From positions 110,222 to 174,221 of the forward strand of contig JALFQD010000409.1 of assembly GCA_022785265.1 (NCBI GenBank): a stretch of DNA of 64,000 nt, written 5' to 3'. Position numbers and translations under genes: made by a program. The number at the start of each line of letters is the position of its first letter. The first letter of the stretch is position 1. The stretch comes from Clostridium sp. (GTDB lineage: Bacteria; Bacillota; Clostridia; Clostridiales; Clostridiaceae). Of the stretch, positions 30,401 through 43,295 are shown one piece after another. The notes beneath the pieces are model-generated. The model was given only the letters and a program-made list of their open reading frames with translations, searched no databases and was not told where the DNA came from.

Positions 30401-33400
30401 TCAGCTAAATACCATTTTTCAATATGGTCAACATCACGCTGCAATGCCGAACGAGTATCATTATCGCCAGTAGAAGAACCAAGCAAAGGAGTAGTGGCTT
30501 TTTTAGTATTAATGTTTATAATACCACCACCATCCCCGCGCATCTGGAAATACTTAGCTTTTAAAGCATCTTTAAAACAAGTATAAAGATTTGCCCATAA
30601 TACGCTATCATTGGTCGAGAAGCAACCTTCTTCTTGAGCATTTACATAATACTCGAAAGAAGGAATACCAGTATTATTAATACCCAATTGCGTATCCATA
30701 TCATAAAAAATAGGATACCAAATATAGTCGCCGCCTTCTTTTTGCGGACCCCAGGACGCCATCATACAGTTCTTTCCACGACTATCATAGCAAAGGAAAA
30801 TTTCTGTAATTAAGAAATACACTAAGCAATATTCTAAATCGAAGTGTTCAGGAAGCTCTTTCTTAAATTTGGCTAAACGATATTCTTGAGTATCAAAATA
30901 ATAAGTAACGCTATTAATGGTAACTGCGGGATTAAGAACTTCAATATTATCAGTTGCATAATCTTCAGGAGTTTGTTTAATTGTATTAAATACATTGGTA
31001 TAAGTTTCAACTGTACCAGTCTAATAAGTACCAACTTTATCAAGATCTTGTACATAAACATAACCAGTAATTTTAGCATAAGCGCGGAATACATCACTAT
31101 CAGAAAATGTATAAATAATATTACCGCTACTATCAGTGCCATCAACAGTACCCCATTCAGCACTCTTTAAAATATCTTCAGTTAATCCAGCTTGAATTAA
31201 ATTATTCTTAACGTCATCATAAGCCATTGTTACTTCTGTTGGATTAAATAAAATTGTTTCTTCAACAGTAGGAATTTTTGCCGCAGAATATTTTTTAGTA
31301 TGAACGAATGTAGCATTTTCACCATATTGTTTTACCGCATACTTATTAATTAAATCGTCTTCTTTGCCGACATAATCAACACAAGTACTCCAAACCCATT
31401 TACAAGCGCGCTCCCAGTTTTCCATCTTCTTAAACAAAGAAGCATTTCTATTCTCAGGAGTAGAATATTCTTCGGGAGCATAACCACCATCAGCTAAATC
31501 TTCAGTAGTTACACCGCCACCAGTTATATCATAAATATAATCCAAAAGATCAGAATCAGTATGATAACGATATTCGTAGCTATCTGTTACTATTGGGCCG
31601 CAACCCTTAGAGTTTGCGCGCTCGTCGCCATTAAATACAAGACCTTCAGTATTCATTCCAGCACGACGCATTTCATCTTGAGTCATGCTAAAACTGAATT
31701 CTTTACGCTTTAAAGGATCTCTGAATGAGCAGAATGTGCGGCCGTTATCTGAGAATTCCCAGCACTCAGCCATTTTACGCACGGCTTTATTGCCTAAGAA
31801 TTTTTGGCTTATCTTTTTATTGGGCTTAAATCCATAAGCTTCATCAGAACCTTTATCCAAAAGTAGATTAAAACGGCCTAAAAATGTATAAGTTTCTCCA
31901 TTTTTGCGGAAACCTAATACAGGAAAACCTTGTACACTTGTACGATAATCTTTTATATTCGGCCAATCATATGGTTTATAAGTAGTAACTGCAATATAAT
32001 AATTACCAACATTTTCAGCATTTACAATGGTTTGATCAGCTAATTTTTTATATTTACCAGCATCATTTAGCTCATAATAGGTGGTATTTTCATCATAAGA
32101 AGTCGCAACTTCATAATTCTCTTTCGATTCAGTAAATGCACCCACACTATTGTAATCATTAATAGGATGTTTTGTATAGGCATTTGCAACAAAATTAGCC
32201 ATACCCATATTATAAGTACCGGAAGATTCCATATAGTCAATTTTTACAGTAAATTTAGTAGTACCTACTGTATAATTATCATAATAGAATGCATCGAGAT
32301 GGCATTTATCTTCTTTATTCTTATAAGCACTTTCAAAAGGTCCAGCATTCATATACATATTAATATTTTTATCTGAACCCTTAGTTTTTATTTTATAATT
32401 GCGACGAGGATAAAATTCAGAGGAGGTGCCTTGAACCTGAAGTGTTACGCCAGTATTATTTAAATCTTCGTAAGCAGTGGTAGTGAAGCTTGGACAATGA
32501 TGTTTATAATACTCTTCAATTGCCGCAATTTCACCCTATTCAGCAAGAATGCCAGCGATTTCTTTATCCTCTTTAATTTTAGTAAGCAATTCACCATTTT
32601 CATAAGCCCTATCTAAACCAGTATTAACAAAAGTAACGGTTGCGCCATTAACCTTAACTGCTTTTTTATAAGGCATATTCTTCAATGAAGTATTAGTTAC
32701 GTCAAAAATCAAATAAGGCATTAAATAATCATCAGGATGAGTCTGATTATAAAGAATCATATCTTCATAACGTAATCTAGGTTCGTTACCAACACTTGGA
32801 TCAAGAGAAGCAATACTGTTTTGGTCGTAAATTAAAACATCCTTAAAATCAACAGCATAATTCTTTAAAATATTTAATAAGTCTAAACTTTCAGAATAAA
32901 CGCGCACTTTATATAAATCAATATCACAGTTACTTGAATTAAATTCAATGGCTGAACTTGTGATATTAACTGCACTATCCACTGTAATCTTATTAACACC
33001 CGTTAAAACGCCATTAACATAGATTAAAATTAAATTAGAGTCAGGTGAGAATACTATACTTAAATTGATTAACTAATTTTCAACATAGGCTACATTAACA
33101 GTATCGGTACCATCACTAAAGAAAGCATCCTGTGGCCCTAAACATAATCCAGTAGTACCGGTAATATATTTACAAAATGCATTTGCTGTAGATATCTATT
33201 TATAAACTTGATTAAAGACTAAATCATCATATTCTTTACCCAATAATTCTAATGCTTTATCATGTAAGAAAGCATCGTAATTATCATACTTGTCTTGTGC
33301 AAGGAATGCATCATAAGCAACCTGATCATCAGAATAACGAGTGATTTCTTTAATTAATTTATTATAATTACTAATATTCTTAACTTTAAATTGGAACTCA

Positions 33401-35004
33401 AAGGTACATTTTTTAATACCGCTAACGTTGGAATTTAATGTCATTGGGCCAATAGGAATTGAAAACTTAGCACCATTACTTATGCGCAAACAAGTATTAT
33501 TATTCTCATCCAGAAGCCAACCATTATTATACCAGTTAAAATTTTCAAATGTTGCTTTATAATCATTATACTACCATTTTTCACGATTCGCGGCAGATTC
33601 ACTATTTGAGCGACCAGTCGCATCAAATGAAAGCATTAAGTTCTCAGCAATAATATTCATATCACGATTAGGGTCAGTCTTTACATTAAATGCGATTTCG
33701 CGACGCACTTCACGTTCGCCCTCACCGCAAGAAATATAGTAAAGATTTTCTTCATCGGTAGTGACATCAGTAATTTCAAAAATCTTATACTCTGAAGTAG
33801 AAGTAAAGTTTATTACCTACTACTTAGATTCAAGTATTTTTGCATCTTTATAAAAATTAACAATCGTATTAGTTGGAGCTTTTGGATCGTAAGCCAAGAA
33901 AGGAATTTGAATTTTATCATAATTATAGTATTCATTCTTATAAGAGCCAATCCAAATAATTGGCAAATCATTTGAACCACTATTATAAGCAAATTCAAAT
34001 TCAATAGGTTCTGGGCCAGCACCTTGTTTATTATTTTCATAAGAATATAACTCAAAACGAGCTGTATGAGTGCCATGCTCTAATGTTGCAGTATTTATTG
34101 TATAAGATTTTTCACCATTATTATTATAATCTAATATCTGCTCACTTACCAATTCATTATCTACATAAAATAGTAATTGTTTAGTAATTGCGCCAGACAC
34201 ATTACAATACATAATAGGTTTAACTGTAGAACTATATAAAGTTAAAGGTGAAAATTTAGAGCTACGGCTAAGAACCAAATCAACAGTCGTAACTTGAATA
34301 TTACGTTTTATAGAAATACCACTATTAACACCGGAAGCGGTCATCCACAATGAACTCGTGGTATTAGCTTTTAATCGTTTACCAAATTCAAATTGTGTTC
34401 TTTCGCCATTATTAACTTCAAATGTACCGCGCATATAAGGAGTGCCTTCATCTTTAATGCCTTCATATAAAGCCCAATTAATGGTTAAAACATCATCTTC
34501 ATAATCACCATTGGCATCTTGTTTTGCGGTCGCAGTCACATAAGTGGAAATTTCTGTACCATTAATAACAGTAGAATGCGTTAAGCCTTCAACTTTAAAG
34601 GTCATGTTGCGGCCACCGCTAGGATTATCTCCACTACCTCCACCACCGCCACTTATAGACAAGCGTGCGCAGTATATCTAATCATTTGGTTCATCAATAG
34701 TTAATATTTGATAAAAAGCGCCATCGTTTTTATTTAAAATTAAATCACCTTCATGGCAATTTTCATAATTTTCTATTTTACTTAATACTAAAATATAACC
34801 AGTCTCTAAATCTGGATCTTCTACTGGTTTTTCATCAGCACCATAAAATAATGACACACCATTATTACCTAATAATATACGTTTCCCATCAGCATCCATA
34901 AAAATTTGGCCGCTATCTTTTACCATATAAATATAGCCTTCATTATATTTTTCAATATCTAGCCTATCTTTAGTCGTACGGACGGGTCTAAATGCAGTTG
35001 CCAT
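27475..35004 (-). CDS. giant tail protein with LamG-like, CotH-like kinase and LRR_5/InlB-like domains
   Basis: A 2,509-residue protein; ten long frames in one phase join through more than a dozen TAGs. I checked the spacers for TAA/TGA and found none. Order: N-terminal fibre-attachment domain (TAFRPVRTTKDRLDIEKY), Gly-rich linker near residue 115, Ig-like strands, LamG-like region (about 500-830), CotH-like kinase region (about 880-1,710), LRR-like segments (about 1,850-1,950), InlB-B/Flg_new-like strands and LRR_5 repeats (about 2,150-2,450). The CotH evidence is DSRGKNCMMASW followed by IWYPIFYDMDTQLG, like the CotH catalytic Asp motifs. CotH proteins phosphorylate proteins in spores; here the target is unknown. 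Start behind AAAGGAG; ATG 35004, not the upstream 35064. Confidence 0.75.
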
Positions 35005-35051
35005 TATATTTTTTAACTCCTTTCTATCATTTCGTAACATAATAAAAAAAG

Positions 35052-35077
35052 GGGAAAGGAACAAAAGCCCCTTTCCC
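35052..35077 (-). terminator. intrinsic terminator
   Basis: Stem GGGAAAGG/CCTTTCCC with a 10-base loop, followed on the minus strand by a run of seven T. It separates the 667-residue fibre gene from the giant gene. Confidence 0.75.
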
Positions 35078-35121
35078 TTTCTATTATTCCTCTAAGGAAA
35101 TTAAAAATTATACTTATTTAT

Positions 35122-35139
35122 TTATTGGAATTCGTCCAA
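35122..35139 (-). promoter_or_regulatory. late promoter-like motif
   Basis: On the minus strand, TTGGAC at 35134-35139, then seven bases and AATAA (35122-35126), close to the ATTAA form. It lies between the 667-residue gene and the terminator before the giant gene. Confidence 0.35.
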
Positions 35140-35143
35140 TCAA

Positions 35144-37147
35144 TTAAAACGTACCCCAGACCAGATCAAATGTTACAGTAGCAACACCGGCAGAAGAAGT
35201 GGTATTAATGGATATATTCTGATTACCAGTGGCCGCAACATAGTTAACCTGAGCGGTCATAGCGCTGGGGTTGTCTTGAGTCTTTACAGAGTGTACAACG
35301 CCTTTGCCATTTTCAGAAGCTGCGACACTAAAAGTATCGATATCATTATGAGTATCAGTATCCTTCAGAGTATATTCTTTAGCAGTTACGCCAGTGATAT
35401 GACCATATTTATCATAAGCTACTTCATGAGCAGTAATGACAAGGGCCTCACCAACTTTCTGACTAACCTTGGTAGCAGTAGGAGCTGCAACAGCAGTGCC
35501 AGCCGCGCCATGGCTAATCTTTACATTCTGATATTTACCATCCTCATCAGCATTATTAGCAGCAATAGCAATATTATCGCCAGCCTCAACGGTCATCTGA
35601 CCAACAACGTTGGCGGCCATGCCATCGGGAGCAAGCTTAATACCAATCTTACCAGCATCTTCAACGCGAGCAAAACTATAAGTAGTATTTTCTTCATCGC
35701 CGGAGGGGACAACATACCACTTTAAACCGCTTGTGATAACGCCACCAACTTCATTGCCAGTAGCAACGATTAAGTCACCGGTCTTTACATCGGCAGCCGT
35801 CGCACTACCTTCAACACTGCCCGCAGGAATGGTGAAGTCGCCAGTGGCCTTATAAGTCCAACCAATTTCCTGAGCGCCAGTAGGAACGGAAGTAGCAACT
35901 CCCTTGAACACCATGGCATCCATACTCTGCTTGGCAGCAGTAATCTTATCATCAATAACCTTGGTGGGGATAGTAGCAATACCATTTACGAAAGAAACAG
36001 ATTCACCACCAGCAAGCTGAATCTTAGGATCGAAAGTATTGGTTACACCAACATCATTAGAAGTGTCCTTAACGGTTACTTTATAACCAGCGGCCTGAGC
36101 ATCAATAGCAACGCCTTTTAAAGTCGTATCAACCGCGGCAATACTAATTGCAGAACCATTCTGAGTAACAGCTACATTATCACCACCAGCAATGCTGAAA
36201 TTAGAACTGGCACTACCGGTAAGGTCAGACTTTAAAGTGATCTTAGCAGTATTATCAGTTTCCTTAGTTTCACCACTTAAAGAGAAATGGCTACCTTTAA
36301 TCTTAACAGTTTTGGCAGCGGCATCAGTACTCAAGCTAATATCATTACCATCAGCAGCAAGCTTGAAGCTATCTTTTACAGAATCAGTCGAAAGACTATC
36401 TTTAACTGCGTTTTCAATAGTAGCAACTTGACCAGTTTGAGAAACTGTAAAAGTATTGGACTCAATAGTACCAACTTCAGTAGTAGCGTTAATAGTAATA
36501 TCACCATTAGTACCACGCTCTAACTTAATTGCGTTACCAGCCTTTAAATTAACTGAACCAATTTTACCTTTGCGGGTAGCATCTGCAGCATTGTCGCGAT
36601 TTAAATCAATCGCTACGCCACCAGCAATCGCACTGGAACCAATTGAATAGGTATCACCAGTCAGTTTAATACCATCAGCGCCATTAGCAGTTAAAACAAG
36701 GTCGGCACCAACAAACTTCAGAGTAGCAGACTTATTTTCAGTATCATCAAGGTTTTTACCATCACGAGAAAACTTGAGGGTTGTGGTTGCAGTTGCAGCA
36801 TTTTCAGCCACAGCGACAGCAGTACTTACAGAAGAAACCTGAGTATCAGTATCAGGATTAATTTGTACCCATTGCTGACCATTATAAACACAAAGAATGT
36901 TTTCAGCAGTAGCGTAATAAAAATGACCGATTTCATTAGAAAGGTCAGCACCCGTAGGCAAATTAGCTATAGCCGCAACAGTTATTACGCCTTCGTTAAG
37001 AGCAACAAGCTCAGTAGCGGATTTACCAAAGTATAAACGATTAGTATCATTAGTTAAATAGAAAGAGCCCTCTTTAATACCAGTTTTACCGGTCATCAAG
37101 GTGTTTAAATTAGCCTGAGAACCCCTTAAAAATCCAACATTAGCCAT
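35144..37147 (-). CDS. long tail fibre, unusually TAG-free and GC-rich
   Basis: A 667-residue fibre with a shaft of short beta repeats (ATLKFVGADLVLTANG, ATVKIKGSHFSLSG, GLKWYVVPSGDEENTTY). The N-terminal attachment domain starts MANVGFLRGSQANLNTLM and reads out a list of features (SFYLTNDTNRLYFGKS). Despite its length it has no in-frame TAG; Gln is mostly CAG, and wobble positions are GC-rich compared with neighbours. This suggests a recent transfer from a standard-code phage, or optimisation for heavy expression. It ends DLVWGTF. Receptor role inferred. Confidence 0.82.
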   Translation of the reverse strand: MANVGFLRGSQANLNTLMTGKTGIKEGSFYLTNDTNRLYFGKSATELVALNEGVITVAAIANLPTGADLSNEIGHFYYATAENILCVYNGQQWVQINPDTDTQVSSVSTAVAVAENAATATTTLKFSRDGKNLDDTENKSATLKFVGADLVLTANGADGIKLTGDTYSIGSSAIAGGVAIDLNRDNAADATRKGKIGSVNLKAGNAIKLERGTNGDITINATTEVGTIESNTFTVSQTGQVATIENAVKDSLSTDSVKDSFKLAADGNDISLSTDAAAKTVKIKGSHFSLSGETKETDNTAKITLKSDLTGSASSNFSIAGGDNVAVTQNGSAISIAAVDTTLKGVAIDAQAAGYKVTVKDTSNDVGVTNTFDPKIQLAGGESVSFVNGIATIPTKVIDDKITAAKQSMDAMVFKGVATSVPTGAQEIGWTYKATGDFTIPAGSVEGSATAADVKTGDLIVATGNEVGGVITSGLKWYVVPSGDEENTTYSFARVEDAGKIGIKLAPDGMAANVVGQMTVEAGDNIAIAANNADEDGKYQNVKISHGAAGTAVAAPTATKVSQKVGEALVITAHEVAYDKYGHITGVTAKEYTLKDTDTHNDIDTFSVAASENGKGVVHSVKTQDNPSAMTAQVNYVAATGNQNISINTTSSAGVATVTFDLVWGTF

Positions 37148-37173
37148 TAATTAAATCTCTCCTTTTAGTTAGA

Positions 37174-37902
37174 TTATTCACCAGTAGGAATATCAGCCCA
37201 CTGTAAAGCAGTTTCTATAGTAGTAATACGAGTTTCGTGATCTTCTACAGAAATTTTTAAATTAGATACAACACTTTTGAGGCCAGGAGTAGTTACCTGC
37301 TCTTCGCCTTCACCAGTTGTAGTATCATTAATAATATCTTCAAGAGCCTTTACGCGAGTGTTTAGCTCTACTGTAGGATGTTCTTGAATTTTGTTAACTG
37401 TATCTTGCAAATTACCGACAGTGGTATTCATAGTAGTTAAACGTTCTTCAAGAGCGTCTAACATACCGTCGATTTCACCAACATCAACAGTTACCCAAGT
37501 GCCATCGCCGCGCAGGAATTTAGTCTAGTCGCCCGCACCAGGAGCAGGAACATAACCAGCTTTACCAGCCGCATCAGACGTAGCACCAACCATTGTTTCG
37601 ATTTTAACAAGGTCAGATATAGGTTTATTTATCCATTTTTCGCTTGTTGAATCATAAACTAGAACATCATTAGTGCCAAGGGTTTCAGAAAGATTAATAT
37701 TACCTAATTCACCAAGAGAAATTTCGCTGGGGACTACTCCACCAGAGCTGGTAGAACCAGTAATTTCAATATCACCCAAGAACAAACGACCAGTTTGAGA
37801 ATCAGCCGCCGCAGTAGTAAAATATAAAGTGTCCTTATCTTTTACTGCCAACTTGGCATAATTATCGTATAGACCGCGCAAGAATTTTACATACTGAGTC
37901 AA
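37174..37902 (-). CDS. tail fibre with KFLRGDGTW motif
   Basis: A 242-residue protein. The N-terminal domain (MTQYVKFLRGLYDNYAKLAVKDKDTLYFTT) is a common tail-attachment unit and GDQTKFLRGDGTW is a hallmark of phage fibres. The TAG encodes the Gln of GDQTKFLRGDGTW, a strong check on the genetic code. The C-terminal half is a trimeric coiled coil (LEERLTTMNTTVGNLQDTVN). TTG start behind AAAGGAG. Confidence 0.8.
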
Positions 37903-37963
37903 TAAAATTCGCTCCTTTCTTTTAAATTCTTCACATAATAGTTAAATTTACTACTTATCAATT

Positions 37964-37998
37964 AAAACGACTTGGCCTTATTAAGACCAAGTCGTTTT
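37964..37998 (-). terminator. intrinsic terminator
   Basis: A 12-bp stem (AAAACGACTTGG / CCAAGTCGTTTT) with an 11-base loop lies right after the stop of the 1,632-residue gene; the stem ends in T on the minus strand. Confidence 0.7.
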
Positions 37999-38006
37999 AA
38001 TAAAAA

Positions 38007-41000
38007 TTAAGTCTTGCTTTCTAAAGCGGCAATTCTTTGTTCTAAACTATTTATCTTATTCCATAAACGTTTAATATAATTATTTAAAGTAGCTTCACCA
38101 GTAGGCTCAATAATACTATCAGTAGTTTCATTAATATAGCCTTTAACTGTGCTTGAACCAACATCAGCACTTATGCCCTTAGTATATTTATGCTTCCCAA
38201 TAATATGACCAGCTTCATCATATTCTATATCATATAATACAGGCTCTTCTGTATTAGGCTTATCACTTGTATCAACCACAGAAATTTTATGTGCAACCTA
38301 TAATTGGTCATTAACAGTACGCGGCAACATCCAATCGCTTTGATATTCTTGAATACGGCTTAACCACATTGTTTTTTCAGGATCTGCTAAAGTATTTGCT
38401 TTAGCAGTTAATTCAGCGGCATTGGTTAATTCTAAAGTGCCTTCAGTAAATGTTGCTCCAAAAGAAAGTAATTCATTATAATAGTGCGGTTCGCGTTTAC
38501 CTCCAACAGGAACAAATACGCCCCTTAATTGAATCCATTTATTAACTGAAGTTATTTCTAAAGGTTTCTGTGTTGAAGTAGTTTTAAGTAGACCGCCGGA
38601 AGCCATACTGCCGCGCACTGGCACTTCAGCAGTAATCGGCGCACTATAAATTGTACTATCTTCAGGAATTGCCGTAAATATATCGCGTGGGTGACTGGTT
38701 TCATAGGGATTACTATTACCTCGCGCAGTTACACTATTCTCAAATTCGGCTATCCATCGCAGATATAAATTATATTCAGTATCAGTAAGATTACCGCTAT
38801 TTTTCTCTTCAAGCCAAGCCGCAAGTAAAGCATCTTTATTTTCTATCACTTTTGGATTATCAAGATTAAATATTGCGCCTTGATAAGAAAGTTCAAGCAT
38901 CCTACTAAAATAAGGCTAATAATTTAAATTATTAATTACTATGTCTTTAAAATGAGTGGGCAATGGCGCAATCTTATTTTGTTTACCAACAACATGCCCA
39001 GTTTCATCAATAAGATAATCACGCAATAAAATACTGCCGTTATACTTATCATCAGTATAAGTCATATTATAAAGATCATAAGCATTAGGATTGTTTTCTA
39101 ATGAAGGTTTAATGTCTTCGAGCCTATGATAATTATGATGAATGCTTAAAATATTATTATTTTTATCATTATTAATATTAACAGTAATCCATTGTTTATT
39201 AATCATAGCGGGGTCACTATGTTCATATTTATAAATATCTTTATTAATAACATCATCGCTGTCTTTGCTAAAACAATAAGTATTTTTAAAGAAAGGAATG
39301 TTAGCATCGCACCATTCTCTTGTAGGCTCTTTTCCCTCGCCAAAAGCTTCAGTTAAATCAATTAACATCAAGCCATCTACATGTCTTTCACTATCAGTTT
39401 TTTCAAAATAAAGCTTAAAAAGAGGATATATTACACCTTGTGTAACAAGCATTTTCTGACGACCTGAATGACGATACCAAGGCGTACGTATCTCATAATT
39501 CTTAGCTATATCTAATAAAGGCGAATGTAAACCTCCTTCTTTATCAAAGAAAAAGCCTATATCTGATACACCCCATTCAGTATGGCAAGCAATATAAAAA
39601 ACATGATTGATTGTCTTTGGAATATCAATAGACTTTCCTGATTCTAGTCCACCAATATCAAAACCTTCTGACATAGGCTCTATTTCTACTGAAGTCCTAC
39701 CATCAAAAACTACATATGGACTAAGTGTAAAATCACCCCAAAATGAATTTTCAAGTGATGGATCAGGAAGTAAATTAGTTAAAATAATGCCATTTGTTTT
39801 AGGAGGCTCTTTAGTAAAATTAATACTATTTGTCTAATCGGTATTAATCTTAGCACTAATTATTTTACCAAACTAATCAACTGTCAATAATGATTTAGGT
39901 GTAAGAGTATCGAATGTATTTAAAATATCATTCATCAAATTGATACAGCCCTAAACTGTTTTATTATCACGAGATGTTTCATTATCAATCTCTAATAATG
40001 CATTTAATTTAAGAATTAATCCATGAATAGTATTCAGTCCATCAGCAAATCCAACTAATTCACTAAATTCATAGCCCATCTATTGGCCTATTAATGATAA
40101 ACCATCAACAACTACTTTATAATCAGTATCCCATTTTTGTCCAATAGTGTAGTCATAATCATATTCTTTAGAACCATCAATTGCTTCAATATAATAATTA
40201 ACATCATCAATAAATTCATAATAATACTTTTCTTTAGTATCCGCGCGGTTTTCGCCGACTAAAAGTCCTTTAATCGCAATAATACTAGTCCAAGCTTGGC
40301 CTAAAGGATAATTAGTTTTTAAAGCTGTCTATTCATCAATACTTAAATCAGTTAAATCATAACCGACAATCTGATAATTAATGCCTTCCTCTAATACATA
40401 TTCATCTCTATCAAGTGCGGCAATGGGAGGAGTTGCAAGGGTTAAACCTTCAATATAAGTTTTATTGGCAGTATCCCAGATTTGACCAACCTGATATTGT
40501 TCTTTAAAGCTTTCAAATTCTTCCGCAGACATACCAGCACTATTTTCAACTTGAGTAATTTGATAAATAACACCATCGCGGAATACCCATTCGCGCTCAT
40601 AGGTTGAACCAATTAATGTAAGTTCAGTTTGGCCCTCTTCATAATAACCCAAAACAATACCATCAATAAATTCTCGACCATAGGGCCAAACTTCATGATT
40701 TTCATAAATTGAACCATATTTTTCTTGAAGTTCTTGAATTTTTTCTTCAGTAAGGCTTGTACCACTACCAATTTCTTTGGCTATATAATAATCAACACCA
40801 TCTTGCATATTATAATATAACTTCTAATCGGTTGTAGCAACATATTGAGATAATGTGACACCAGGGACTACTTTATCTCCTTCAGTCCAAACATCTCCAA
40901 TAACGTATTTTTCTAAAAGCTCATCAATATCTTCTAAAGCAGAAATTTGATATTGAGTTCCAACAGCCATATCATAACGGGACACTTGAACAACTTCAGC

Positions 41001-42905
41001 AACACTAGACGCCAACTAAATGCCTTGTCGCACCTTAGTGTCACTAATAGACCAAGCAGTACCAACATTTAATCCACTTGTACCAGCATCAACAATATAA
41101 TATTTTTTATCAGGTTTAAAAATATAAGATAAACTAGTCTAATCACTAATTTTTACATCAATAATATCTGGCGCGAGAACTATACCATCTATTACATCAG
41201 TAATTTCAGTGTTCCACTTTTGGCCCACTTTAAAATGTTGATTAATATAAGTGGCCTAATCTTTATCAAATTGTGCATTTGAACCATCTTCTAAATAGAC
41301 AATATAATAATTACGTCCAGGTTTAAATACATATTTACCATCTACAGAAGCAACTGTTGTAAGTAAACCTTCTTTATATCTTTTAACTAAGTCAGTATTG
41401 CGAATACGATAATATTTTTGATTTTGATAATATATTTTATCTAAATCGATATTATTAAAATCTTGTAAATCAACATGATTATCATTATTAGTAACAATAA
41501 TCATACCCATTAAATCATGTACTGAATTAATACATCCTGCGAGAGTATTAACTTTATCAGTATCATAAGTATATCCATTGCCTTCTGAATTAATATTTAC
41601 AAGCCGTAAGCCATTTTTATTGTCCCAATCAATATTAAGATTGCGATTTAAAGAGCCATTCTACTCTTCTGAGCCATAAACCAAATCCCAGATATGAGCT
41701 AATGTATTACCAAGAGAAGGCAACATGATACTAATTTCTTGAGTATCTTCGCTTACTGCTAAACGATTAGTGCCATCATGTTGATTATATAAATGGCCGC
41801 TATATCCAGTAGGCTCAATAGAAATTTTATCTGTTATATTTTCATCAGCATAAGAAATATGTTCGGGGTTAAAACCCGCCTTATTATAATAAATGGCGGC
41901 CGGTATCTTGCTTTCTGCATTTTGCCACTATTTAGTTTCCGTATTAAAATACTGCTTTTGACTTGTATTATTTTCAGTATCCATCTTAATTTGAAACCAA
42001 GAAGTCTCTTCATCAGAAGGATAATCTTTTACATCATTGGTTAAAATAGTGGAATTAGTAAATAATTCACTTTTATTACCATTTTCATCAAGCACTGGAC
42101 CAGTAAATTGTTCTGCGCCTTTAACCCTTAATCCCCACGAAGGTTGCCAATGTAACTAATAAAATTTATTGGTGCTATCAGTATCAAAATGTGGGGCCGT
42201 AGGTACGATACTTGGCGCATCTGTGGAAATGCCAAGCGCTGGCATCGTGGAGTTAAGTTCTGCAATCATTATATATTGCTCTTTATTATCTTTATAAACC
42301 TTCTACCAAACAGTTGAATCCCAACCGCGTCCTTTACCATAAATAGAAGTATCTAAAGCATAATTACGCACATAAGCAGAATTTGCACTTGTTAAAATAG
42401 CAAATTCGGATTGACCATTTACCAATTTAGCCTGATAATAAAGAGTTACAGAACCATTAAGAGTACCAATATCAATAGGTTCATGCGAACTAGCTAAAGT
42501 ATTGTAATTAAAACGCTCAGTAATTTTGCCATTTTTATCAATGACAGTTGCTGGAACGCGCACCACATCGCCTTGTCGCACTTGGCAATAATTTAAACTT
42601 ACTGTTGAGCTTGGTACAACTTCTAACTTATACGCCGCAGGAAATTCAACCGCACCATCAAGCGCTTCTTGAATACTTGCGCCCTCTTTTTGTTTAAAAC
42701 TTGCATATAACTTACCATCAGGTGCTAAATAACAAGATTTAAAACTATCATCGCTACCTTCAGAATCATATTCTACTAATACCAAACGATTTACATAAAT
42801 ACCATCAGTTTTAATATTATGATCCATCTCATAGCGGCTAGAATATATTTTATCAAAATTAAATTGAGTGCGGTCTAAATTTACCACTTTACCATAAAAA
42901 CTCAT
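38007..42905 (-). CDS. very large tail/baseplate fibre with a carbohydrate-binding-like module
   Basis: A 1,632-residue protein; seven long frames in one phase join through TAG, and I found no TAA or TGA in the spacers. The N-terminus starts SFYGKVVNLDRTQFNFDKIY, followed by LLAPDGKLY. The middle is a long series of short beta units with 'YYIxxE/YQI' endings (VDYYIAKEIGSG, INYQIVGYDL), probably a repeat array. Toward the C-terminus is the recurring module (FYIACHTEWG, PWYRHSGRQ, LMLIDLTEAFGEGKEPTREWC). The end contains TTDSIIEPTGEATLNNYIKR and a short coiled coil. Likely a long side fibre or baseplate spoke. Confidence 0.78.
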
Positions 42906-43277
42906 TTAAACCGTTTCCTCCTCATCATCTTGATTATAAACTATATCAACAATTAAATAAGCACTATCATTAGAAGATATAGAAGCTATTGAAGAGGCAT
43001 CAAAAGAAATTGCAGTAATTTCACTCAATCCCTCTAAATCTAATTCATAAATTCCAGTAGCGCCAATAATAATTGGATTATCTGCATTATTTAAATAAAA
43101 CTTAGTCCCTGGAACCGTCTAAATGCCCAATTGTGTTATGGGCAAATAGGCGGAAAAAATACTACCAGAGGTAAGTTTAGCTTTAGTAATTGCGCCAGAT
43201 ATTCCGCTTGTTTTATTCGGCTAATTCTCTAAAGAACTATCGTTATAATAGCGGAATTGCATTACCTTTCTCGCCAT
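42906..43277 (-). CDS. small tail/baseplate protein
   Basis: A 123-residue protein starting MARKVMQFRYYNDSSLEN with two in-frame TAGs; under the standard code it is split and invisible. Beta-rich middle (GSIFSAYLPITQLGIQTVPG, GIYELDLEG) and an acidic C-terminus (NQDDEEETV). Pattern recalls small baseplate proteins that begin 'MR.V.QFR.YN'. Its stop lies one base from the next start. Confidence 0.68.
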
Positions 43278-43295
43278 TCTCCTTATCCTCCTTAA

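Noticed and set aside
30886..31170. Antisense plus-strand ORFs over the late genes
   Set aside because: Composition is a shadow of the real minus-strand frames and they lack ribosome sites.
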